A program made the position numbers and the translations under genes. A stretch of DNA of 64,000 bases from NCBI RefSeq assembly GCF_014201875.1, contig NZ_JACHFL010000004.1, forward strand, positions 124,001 through 188,000, in the 5' to 3' direction. Below the pieces are notes generated by a model that saw only the letters and a program-made list of their open reading frames with translations, was not told the DNA's origin and did no database searches. Below are positions 36,937-45,619 of this stretch, in pieces. How positions within the stretch are numbered: the stretch's first letter is position 1; each line of letters opens with the position of its first letter. This stretch comes from Deinococcus humi (GTDB taxonomy: Bacteria; Deinococcota; Deinococci; Deinococcales; Deinococcaceae).

Positions 36937-37904
36937 TCGAACCGGATCCGCGGATCGGCCCAGGCCAGTGCCAGATCCGAGAGCAGGTTGCCGATCAGCA
37001 GCAACAGGGCGCTGAAAAGAAGCAACGTCATGGCGACGTACTGGTCCTTGTTCAGCAAGCTGTCGTACAGGTACGGCCCGATGGTGGGCAGGTTCAGCAC
37101 GATGGACGCGATGATGGTGCCGCTGATCAGCGTGGGCAGGCTCAGACCAGCCAGGCTGATCAGGGGATTGACTGCGTTTCTGACCGCGTGCCGCCACAGC
37201 ACCGCGCGTCCGGCCAGCCCCTTGGCCCGCGCCGTCCGCACATAATCCTGGTTGATTACGTCCAACATGGAGGCGCGCATCTGCCGCATCAGGCCTGCGA
37301 CGCCCTCCAGACCGATGGCGATCATGGGAATCCAGAGGTGGTTCAGAAGATCCAGAACCTTGGCCCAGCTCCACGGCTCACCGATGTACTGCGGGCTGAA
37401 CAACCCGCCCACATTGGTACCGCCCGCGCTCAACACCAGGGCGATCAGGAGCAGCGCCACCAGGAAATCAGGCACGGCGAGGCTGATGTAGCCCAGAAAA
37501 TTAGTGATCGTCGCACCAATACCGTAGCGGTTGAGTGCCGTGTAGATGCCCAGAGGAATGGCAATCAGCCACGAGACCATCAGGGTCAATACGGCAAGAA
37601 ACACTGTCCAGCCCAATCTTTCCCAGATCAGCTCGGCCACCGGACGCCCGTTGGCAAAGGAGTAGCCGAAATTGCCCTCGGTGACGATGCCCTTGATCCA
37701 GGTCAGGTACTGCACCCATAGCGGCTGATCCAGCCCCAGCTGTCTGGTGATGGTGGCAACGGTCTCTTTGGTGACACGCGGGTCTTCCAGGTACTGGTCC
37801 AGAAAGCTGCCGGGCTGCAGCTGAATGACGATGAAGCACACCACGCTGATCAGCAGCAGGGTAGGAATCATGCCCAGAATGCGGCGCAGGGCGTAACTCA
37901 GCAT
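36933..37904 (-). CDS. Peptide/oligosaccharide ABC transporter permease (DppB/OppB-like)
   Basis: 323 residues with six helices. RRILGMIPTLLLISVVCFIVIQLQPG at the start, QLGLDQPLWVQYLTW, GNFGYSF and ARAKGLAGRAVLWRHAVRNAVNPLI are standard DppB/OppB motifs. It pairs with the next gene. It follows the binding-protein gene by about 190 bases, which contain a large hairpin. Confidence 0.92.
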   Translation of the reverse strand: MLSYALRRILGMIPTLLLISVVCFIVIQLQPGSFLDQYLEDPRVTKETVATITRQLGLDQPLWVQYLTWIKGIVTEGNFGYSFANGRPVAELIWERLGWTVFLAVLTLMVSWLIAIPLGIYTALNRYGIGATITNFLGYISLAVPDFLVALLLIALVLSAGGTNVGGLFSPQYIGEPWSWAKVLDLLNHLWIPMIAIGLEGVAGLMRQMRASMLDVINQDYVRTARAKGLAGRAVLWRHAVRNAVNPLISLAGLSLPTLISGTIIASIVLNLPTIGPYLYDSLLNKDQYVAMTLLLFSALLLLIGNLLSDLALAWADPRIRFE

Positions 37905-38033
37905 GGCCTAGAGGGTGCGCGGCGCGCTACGCGGGGCACGGGAGATCCGGCCTTCGGTGATGGTTTGAGAGCCTGCATAGTTTGCTCTGCCTCGCTTTGT
38001 TGACGCGAATGGGGTCGGTCACGCGCAAGAGGA

Positions 38034-38086
38034 GCGGGAGCCAGAAGGCAGGGGCACCTGACCGCGCCCCGCGTCCTGCCTCCCGC
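38034..38086 (-). terminator. Composite hairpin between the dppA-like and dppB-like genes
   Basis: Outer arms GCGGGAG (38034-38040) and CTCCCGC (38080-38086) and inner arms AGGCAGG (38046-38052) and CCTGCCT (38075-38081, sharing two bases). No T-tract. It may protect the 3' end of the binding-protein message, like the hairpin at 25535-25594 in the sugar operon. Confidence 0.5.
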
Positions 38087-38098
38087 AACTTGCTCGCC

Positions 38099-39859
<1,761 letters not shown>

Positions 39860-40000
39860 CGGAGACCTCCAGGTAGGGGCGGATGCCCCAGTCGGGGCGG
39901 GAAAGTGAGTTGTGGGGCGGTCCTGAATTCTACGGTTGTGGTCTCGGCCCGGATGTGGGCCAAAGCTCGAACGTGAACTGTGATTCTCACCGGTTAGCTT

Positions 40001-40058
40001 AGTACCACTTTGGGTCCAATGGCAAGCCCCTTGTCAGGAGGTTCTGGAGTGGTATGTT
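40001..40058 (+). promoter_or_regulatory. Leaderless promoter and possible operator of the gntR-murQ operon
   Basis: TTGTCA (40031-40036), 16 bases, TATGTT (40053-40058), then 8 bases to ATG 40067. Inverted copies of AGTGGTA occur at 40048-40054 and, as TACCACT, at 40003-40009; a perfect palindrome GGACATGTCC (40063-40072) covers the start codon. These could be operators for the GntR protein, on both sides of the promoter and in the gap shared with dppA. Confidence 0.5.
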
Positions 40059-40066
40059 CTTTGGAC

Positions 40067-40840
40067 ATGTCCGTCTCCTCACCACCCTGGGCCATCCCGC
40101 TGGACGCGGCCAGCGCCCTGCCCGTGTACATGCAAGTCGCGCAGGGATTGGAGCAACGCATTCACAGCGGCGATCTGCGGCGGGGCAGTGCGCTACCTGC
40201 CGAGCGGGAACTGGCCTCGCAGCTTCAGGTCTCGCGCGTTACGGTGCGCCAGGCGCTGGCGCTGCTGGCGCAGCAGGGCCTGCTGACCCGCAAACACGGC
40301 AGCGGCACCTTCGTCACCCCGCCCACTCCGGAGGAGCGGCCCAGCCGCACGCTGGGGCTGCTCAGCTCGTTTTCGGACGACGTGCGTTCGCGCGGACAGA
40401 CGCCGGGGGCGCGGGTCCTACGTTTTGAGCACGTCCGCCCCAGCCCGCAGGAGGCGATGAGTTTGGCGCTGTCGCCGGGGGAAAAGGTCTACCGCGTGCG
40501 CCGGCTGCGCACCTCGAACGGCGCACCGCTGGCCGTGGAGGAAAGTACGCTGCCCGCCGCGCTGGTGGGGGACCTGCAGGAGGAGGACGTGAGCGACGCC
40601 AGCCTGTACGCGCTCCTGGCCACGCGGGGCCTCAATCCGGTGCGGGCGATCCGGCACCTGCGGGCGGTCAATGCTGATCTGACCCTGGCCGAACTGCTGG
40701 GCATCGCCCCCGGCGCGGCGCTGCTCGCCACCGAGCGGGTGTCGTGGACCGGGGGCGGGCGCCCGGTGGAATACGCGCACGCCCACTACCGGGGAGACCG
40801 CTACGACTTCGTGATGGAATTGCATGGTGACGGCGCATGA
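40067..40840 (+). CDS. GntR family regulator (HutC/UTRA type)
   Basis: 257 residues. An N-terminal winged helix ([52 protein letters not shown]) is followed by a UTRA effector domain ([55 protein letters not shown]). UTRA proteins of this type often sense amino-sugar phosphates. The start ATG 40067 fits the leaderless promoter; an earlier in-frame start at 40010 lies upstream of it. Its stop overlaps the murQ start (ATGA). It likely controls murQ and perhaps the divergent dpp-like genes. Confidence 0.9.
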   Translation: MSVSSPPWAIPLDAASALPVYMQVAQGLEQRIHSGDLRRGSALPAERELASQLQVSRVTVRQALALLAQQGLLTRKHGSGTFVTPPTPEERPSRTLGLLSSFSDDVRSRGQTPGARVLRFEHVRPSPQEAMSLALSPGEKVYRVRRLRTSNGAPLAVEESTLPAALVGDLQEEDVSDASLYALLATRGLNPVRAIRHLRAVNADLTLAELLGIAPGAALLATERVSWTGGGRPVEYAHAHYRGDRYDFVMELHGDGA

Positions 40841-41763
40841 TCTCTGACCCACGTCCCCAGGCCGCCCTGCCCCCCGATCCCCGGCGCACCGAGGGCGTTC
40901 ACCCGGACCATCCCGATCTGGATCGCCTGGAGATTCCCGAGCTGGTGTGGGCGCTGGCCGACGACCAGACTGGCGCTGTGGAGGCCGTGCGCGCGGCAGC
41001 TCCGGCCATCGCCCGGGCCGTTGCAGCGGCGTTGCCCCGCCTGGAACGCGGCGGTCGCCTGGTGTACGTGGGTGCAGGGACCAGCGGCCGCCTGGGTGTG
41101 CTGGACGCCACCGAACTGACGCCGACCTTCTCCTGGCCAGTGTCGCGGGCTGTCCCGTTGATCGCCGGAGGGGAGAAGGCCATCCGCGAGGCCGTCGAGG
41201 GTGCGGAGGATGACCCAGAGGCAGGCGTGGCCGACGTGGCCACAGCAGCAGTGGGGCCAGACGACGTGCTGATCGCCGTTGCGGCCAGCGGCACCACCCC
41301 CTACGTGCTGGGAGCGGTGCAGGCGGCGCGGCGGGCCGGGGCCTTGACGGTGGGCCTCTCAAATAATCCCGGCACGCCGCTGCTGTCGGCGGTGGACTGT
41401 CCGGTGCTGCTCGACACAGGGCCGGAGGTGATCAGCGGCAGCACCCGACTGAAGGCCGGCACCGCGCAGAAAATCGCGCTGAACACCCTGTCGAGTGCCG
41501 TGATGGTGCGCCTGGGCAAGGTCTACGGCAACCTGATGGTGGACGTGCGCGCCACCAACGCGAAGCTGGAGGGACGTGCCGTCCGGCTGGTCCGCCACGC
41601 CACCGGAGCGGACGAGACCGCCGCGCGTGACGCGCTCATCGAAAGTGCCGGGAGCGTCAAGATTGCCATCGTGAAACTGCTGCTGGGCGTCAGCGCCGAC
41701 GAGGCGGCCGCCCGTCTGGAGGCGCAGAACGGACACGCCCGCGCCGCACTGGAGGAAGGATGA
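40837..41763 (+). CDS. murQ: N-acetylmuramic acid 6-phosphate etherase
   Basis: 308 residues. MurQ removes lactate from MurNAc-6-phosphate, giving GlcNAc-6-phosphate. Signatures: [40 protein letters not shown] (SIS phosphosugar site with a likely catalytic glutamate), [33 protein letters not shown] and [17 protein letters not shown] near the end. All expected parts are present. It sits between gntR and a beta-lactamase-fold gene with ATGA overlaps on both sides, so the three form one operon. Confidence 0.95.
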   Translation: MISDPRPQAALPPDPRRTEGVHPDHPDLDRLEIPELVWALADDQTGAVEAVRAAAPAIARAVAAALPRLERGGRLVYVGAGTSGRLGVLDATELTPTFSWPVSRAVPLIAGGEKAIREAVEGAEDDPEAGVADVATAAVGPDDVLIAVAASGTTPYVLGAVQAARRAGALTVGLSNNPGTPLLSAVDCPVLLDTGPEVISGSTRLKAGTAQKIALNTLSSAVMVRLGKVYGNLMVDVRATNAKLEGRAVRLVRHATGADETAARDALIESAGSVKIAIVKLLLGVSADEAAARLEAQNGHARAALEEG

Positions 41764-42755
41764 TTCCGGAACGCACCCGCCAGATTCTGGAAACGGCGGT
41801 GGCGTCGGGCGGCCTGCCCGGCGCCGCGCTGGGCGTGATCACGGCGACGGGAGAAAGAACCACCCTGATTCTCGGCCACGCGCAGCTTCAGCCGGAACAA
41901 ATTGCACTGGAAGAGAATGCCTACTTCGATCTCGCCAGCCTGACCAAGCCGCTGTTCACGGCCCGCCATGTCATCCGCGCCGCCGAACAGGGGCGGCTCG
42001 ATCTGGACGATCCGGTGGCGGCACGTCTGCCCGAGCTGGGCTGGATGCAGGACACACCGCTGAAAACCCGCACTCTGCGGCAGCTGCTGACGCACACAGC
42101 AGGGTTGCCGGCCTGGGTGCCGCTGTATACCTGGGGCAGCGCCGACACCATCCGCGCCCGTTTCATGCAGGAGCCGTGGGCCATGCAGGAGGCAGGCGAG
42201 GTGGTCTATTCCGACCTGGGTTACGTTCTGCTGGGGCGTGTGCTGGAGCGGGTATACGGCCAACCACTGCGTGACTTTCCCCTGGATAACGGCCTGACCT
42301 TCACCCCGGACCCGGCGCGCAGTGTCGCCACCGAGCGCTGTGCCTGGAGGGAGCGAATGCTGCGCGGGGAGACCCACGATGAGAATGCGGCGGCCCAGGG
42401 CGGCGTGGCCGGCCACGCCGGGCTATTTGGCACCCTGAGAGGCGTTTTGAATCAGGCTGAACTGCTGCTGCGCGGCGGCTGGTTGTCCACTGCGGGTCTG
42501 GCCGAGGCGACGCGCATACAGACGCCAGGGCGTACGCTGGCCTTTGTGGCGGCCCAGCCCGGCTGGAGCGGCGGAAGCCTGTGCAGCCCCGCAGCCTTTG
42601 GACACACCGGTTTTACCGGAACCGGACTGTGGGTCGATCCGGCGCGTGGTCTGGCCTGGGCCCTGCTGACCAATCGCGTCCATCCCACCCGTCACAGCCC
42701 TTTCGATATTCAGGGGTTGCGTCGGGCGGTGGGGAACACGCTGCTGACGGGGTGA
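41760..42755 (+). CDS. Serine hydrolase of the beta-lactamase/penicillin-binding protein fold
   Basis: 331 residues. Class C-type pattern: SxxK is SLTK in ENAYFDLASLTKPLFTARH, the second motif is YSD in VVYSDLGYVLLGRVLERVYG, and the third is probably HTGFTGTG. No signal peptide is seen, so it acts inside the cell, unlike secreted beta-lactamases. In cell-wall salvage loci such enzymes may cut peptides or sugars from muropeptides; the exact substrate here is unknown. It overlaps murQ by four bases (ATGA). Confidence 0.82.
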   Translation: MIPERTRQILETAVASGGLPGAALGVITATGERTTLILGHAQLQPEQIALEENAYFDLASLTKPLFTARHVIRAAEQGRLDLDDPVAARLPELGWMQDTPLKTRTLRQLLTHTAGLPAWVPLYTWGSADTIRARFMQEPWAMQEAGEVVYSDLGYVLLGRVLERVYGQPLRDFPLDNGLTFTPDPARSVATERCAWRERMLRGETHDENAAAQGGVAGHAGLFGTLRGVLNQAELLLRGGWLSTAGLAEATRIQTPGRTLAFVAAQPGWSGGSLCSPAAFGHTGFTGTGLWVDPARGLAWALLTNRVHPTRHSPFDIQGLRRAVGNTLLTG

Positions 42756-42838
42756 TCGGGCTTCCGATCCGAAGGCGTCGGAAATACCTGGGAACCCGAG
42801 CAGGGCGAGAAGGGAAATATTGAAATCTGGACCTGAAA

Positions 42839-42869
42839 TGTGCAAATCGGAGCTGACCCGATTTGCACA
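42839..42869. terminator. Hairpin between two convergent genes
   Basis: Perfect 12-base arms TGTGCAAATCGG (42839-42850) and its complement (42858-42869) with a 7-base loop. There is no T-tract on either side. It lies between the beta-lactamase-fold gene and the SIS gene and may serve both as a terminator. Confidence 0.6.
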
Positions 42870-42896
42870 CGGAACAAAGAGGATCTCTACAGCAGC

Positions 42897-43940
42897 TCAG
42901 CGCGTCTTCGTCACCTTGCTGAGCAATGGGGGCGCATCGGGGTCCAGGCCCCGGCCCAACGCCAGATGCGCGGCGAAGAGGTAAAAGGCCAGGGCGCTCG
43001 GTACGGTGTCGGTCAGGCCGTGTCCGGTTCCAGGCGTCTGCAGGGTGCTGCCTGCGACCGGACCCAGCGTCCGCAGGTCCGCTCCGCCCTCGCGTAGATC
43101 GGCGTAGGCCTCGCGGGTGGCGGGCCACGCCGCATCGTCGGAGGCGAAACCCAGCAGCGGTAGGCCCTCGGCCAATAGGCGCTTGGGACCGTGGCTGAAT
43201 TCGGCGGCGCTGTACGCCTCGGCGTGAATCCCCGACGTCTCCTTGAGTTTCAAGGCTGCCTCCTGGGCCACGCCGTAGTGCAGGCCGCGCGCCAGGATCA
43301 GCAGGTTCTGGGCAAAACTGTAGCGTGCCGCCAGGGCGTTGGCCGCGTCCTCCAGCTCCAGCGTACGCTGCAAGACGTCGGGAAGGCGGACCAGGGCTTC
43401 CCTGAGCCTGCCGTCCGGACCCAGGTCTGCAATCACTGGCAGAAAGGCCGTCAGGCTGGCCAGATAACTCTTGGTGGCCGCCACCGCCCGCTCCTCGCCG
43501 CAGCGCAGCGGCAGCACGAACTCGGCCGTCTGCGCCAGTTCGCTGTCTTCCACGTTGACCAGCGCCACCGTCAGCGCGCCGCTTTCCCGCGCCATGCGGA
43601 CATTTTCCACCACGTCCGGGCTGGCTCCACTCTGTGACACAGCGATCACCAGCGCGCCGCGCAGATCCAGCCGCGTGCCGTACAGCGTGTGGACACTGGG
43701 CCCCAGCGAGGCCACGGGCAGCGACAGCTCGGTTTCCAGCGCGTATTTGAGCACCGTGCAGGCGTGGTCGCTGCTGCCCCGCGCGATGGTGACAGCGTAG
43801 GATGGGCGGCGTTCCCGCAGCACCTCTGCCAACGCGCCAGCGGCCTGCGCGTTCTCCGAGAGCTGCCGGGCGATCACCCCCGGCGTCTGGCGGGCTTCTT
43901 GGAGCATCAGAGGATCGGCCTGAAGGGAACTGGGCGTCAT
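42897..43940 (-). CDS. Double-SIS-domain sugar isomerase/deaminase (GlmS C-domain-like, NagB-II type)
   Basis: 347 residues made of two SIS domains: ARGSSDHACTVLKYALE and VSQSGASPDVVENVRMARESG in the first, ARGLHYGVAQEAALKLKETSG and AEAYSAAEFSHGPKRLL in the second. This is the isomerase half of GlmS without the glutaminase part, as in NagB-II/AgaS-type glucosamine-6-phosphate deaminases. Next to murQ it could turn glucosamine-6-phosphate into fructose-6-phosphate, completing salvage. The start ATG 43940 lies 6 bases after a minus-strand TACAGT (43947-43952), a leaderless arrangement with a weak -35. Confidence 0.88.
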   Translation of the reverse strand: MTPSSLQADPLMLQEARQTPGVIARQLSENAQAAGALAEVLRERRPSYAVTIARGSSDHACTVLKYALETELSLPVASLGPSVHTLYGTRLDLRGALVIAVSQSGASPDVVENVRMARESGALTVALVNVEDSELAQTAEFVLPLRCGEERAVAATKSYLASLTAFLPVIADLGPDGRLREALVRLPDVLQRTLELEDAANALAARYSFAQNLLILARGLHYGVAQEAALKLKETSGIHAEAYSAAEFSHGPKRLLAEGLPLLGFASDDAAWPATREAYADLREGGADLRTLGPVAGSTLQTPGTGHGLTDTVPSALAFYLFAAHLALGRGLDPDAPPLLSKVTKTR

Positions 43941-43946
43941 GGGGCT

Positions 43947-43952
43947 ACTGTA
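43947..43952 (-). promoter_or_regulatory. -10 box of a leaderless promoter for the SIS gene
   Basis: TACAGT on the minus strand, ending 6 bases before ATG 43940. The -35 is not clear. Confidence 0.45.
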
Positions 43953-44007
43953 GTCAATTTTCTGCCCCTGATCGTCCGACGGCTACGCCAGCGAGCAGCA
44001 TACAGGC

Positions 44008-44050
44008 AAAATTCTCCCCGACTGCTCCGGTGTGCCGGGCGGTCGGGGAG
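44008..44050 (-). terminator. Terminator of the chemosensory operon
   Basis: On the minus strand, nine-base arms CTCCCCGAC (44042-44050) and GTCGGGGAG (44014-44022), with an inner CCGG pair, followed by AATTTT (44008-44013). It lies just before the SIS gene's promoter. Confidence 0.75.
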
Positions 44051-44067
44051 GGAGGGCGGCCAGACTA

Positions 44068-44796
44068 TCAGTTCAGGGTTTTGAGGTCCGCGCGGGTCAG
44101 GGCGATGACCAGAAATCCGTCCTGAGGATGGAAGATCGCTTCGCGTCCCGCGTAACGCAGGGTCACGGCCTGCAGCTCATCGCCCAGCAGGTGCTGACCG
44201 ATCACATTGGCGGTGGCGACGAAGTGCCGGGCGTACATCGGCAGGCGGTCCGCCGCGCCGGGCGTACCCGACTCGCCAGAGGGCAGCACGACCTGTCCCT
44301 GCCCATCCAGAACGATCAGGTCCTCGACGTCGCCCCGGCGGCGGTACTCGGCCACCAGACGCTCGAGCTGGCTGGGGGCACTCACCGCTGCGGGCTCGGG
44401 CTGGGGGATCTCTACTGCGGCGGTCTCTGCGGCGCGCAGCAGTTCCTCCACCATCGGGATCAGTTCGTCGGGGCTGAAGGGCTTACGCAGCACACCGTTT
44501 GCGCCGGCCTCACGGGCCTGCCGCTTGATGTCCTCGTCGACGTTGCCGCTCATCAGCACGATGGGCAGGTGATCGAAGCGGCCATCGCGCCGCAGTTCGG
44601 AACACAGCTCCAGGCCGCTCATGCCGGGCATGATCACATCGGCCATCATCAGGTCGAAATGGGGCCCTTCCGCCAGGGTTTCCAGGGCCTGCTCGGCACT
44701 GATGGCGCTGAACGAATCCAGCGAATGGCGTTTGAAGGTGATCTCCAGTGCCTTGCGGACACTGATGCTGTCGTCGACGATAAAGATCTGGGGCAT
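44068..44796 (-). CDS. Response regulator with C-terminal roadblock/LC7-like domain
   Basis: 242 residues. Residues 1-120 are a complete receiver (IFIVDDSISVRK, MMADVIMPGMSG with the phospho-aspartate, LRKPF). After a proline-rich linker, residues about 143-240 (QLERLVAEYRRRGDVEDLIVLDGQGQVV ... FLVIALTRADL) look like a roadblock/LC7 domain, usual in regulators of small Ras-like GTPases such as MglA. It may therefore link the chemosensory operon to a polarity GTPase. It is the last gene of the operon. Confidence 0.78.
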   Translation of the reverse strand: MPQIFIVDDSISVRKALEITFKRHSLDSFSAISAEQALETLAEGPHFDLMMADVIMPGMSGLELCSELRRDGRFDHLPIVLMSGNVDEDIKRQAREAGANGVLRKPFSPDELIPMVEELLRAAETAAVEIPQPEPAAVSAPSQLERLVAEYRRRGDVEDLIVLDGQGQVVLPSGESGTPGAADRLPMYARHFVATANVIGQHLLGDELQAVTLRYAGREAIFHPQDGFLVIALTRADLKTLN

Positions 44797-44872
44797 GGGG
44801 TTTCCTTTGGAGGTCTGAAACGGGAAGTGAGAGGGTCAGGGCGAGTCAAAGATGGTGAACAGCTGCTCGAGA

Positions 44873-45619
44873 TCAGTGCAGATGGGCAGAGGTTTCGTCG
44901 AGGTCGACAGCGAGTTCCATCAGCAGCCGGTTGGTCGGGGCCGACAAATCAGGCTGGCAGCCCGGCGGCAGGCTGGAGCAGTCGTAGAAGCGGAACTGGC
45001 CACCTCCCTGCTCGCTATGGCGCAGCAGTTCCAGCACTGCGCCACGGCCCGCGCGGCCCGCGAACTCGGCGTAGGTCAAGCGGCCCGCACTCATGGTCAG
45101 GTGTCCGCCACGGGGCAGGCGACCGGCCGAGCTGACTGTGATCAGCCAGTGGCCGCTGCAGGACAGTTCGGCGGCCCAGTTCAGGAACTCGCTCAGGCTG
45201 AACGGTTCGAGCTGTCCTGAGAGCTGGGGCCGGGCGGTGGTCCGCAGCGGCAACGGATAGGCCGAGTCGTCCACGCCCAGCGCCTCGAGCGCTTCAGCCA
45301 GGACCTGCGGCCCGGCGGAGTTGGTGGGCTGCCCTGGGGCGTCCTGTTCATCGTCGCCAATCAGGTAGATGGGGACCGCCCCGGTCTGGGCATCATCCTC
45401 CAGAATGCTCCGGAACTCTGCGCCGCTCATGTCGGTCATCTGCGCGTCACAGATGATCGCGTTCACCTGGGTGCGCTCCAGCTGGGTCAGGGCATGCAGC
45501 GCGCCGTCGGCCTGAATCACCGTTACCCCGGCGAGCTCGGCCAGGTGGCTGTACATCGCGGCGCGCGAAGGGTCGTTGAGAACGGTCAGGACCGACAGGC
45601 CTGTCTGGAAGGCGGTCAT
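44873..45619 (-). CDS. Receiver-like plus DUF4388 (PATAN-like) domain protein
   Basis: 248 residues. The first ~95 residues have a receiver fold (LSVLTVLNDPSRAAMYSHLAE, AIICDAQMTDMSGAEFRSIL) that keeps the phosphorylatable aspartate but has lost one acidic residue and the conserved lysine (IGDDEQD in its place). Residues about 135-215 (LSGQLEPFSLSEFLNWAAEL, GRLTYAEFAGRAGRGAVLEL, GGGQFRFYD) match DUF4388, which is found in PatA-like and gliding regulators. It probably acts as an output or adaptor protein. The start overlaps the cheA-like stop (ATGA). Confidence 0.75.
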   Translation of the reverse strand: MTAFQTGLSVLTVLNDPSRAAMYSHLAELAGVTVIQADGALHALTQLERTQVNAIICDAQMTDMSGAEFRSILEDDAQTGAVPIYLIGDDEQDAPGQPTNSAGPQVLAEALEALGVDDSAYPLPLRTTARPQLSGQLEPFSLSEFLNWAAELSCSGHWLITVSSAGRLPRGGHLTMSAGRLTYAEFAGRAGRGAVLELLRHSEQGGGQFRFYDCSSLPPGCQPDLSAPTNRLLMELAVDLDETSAHLH

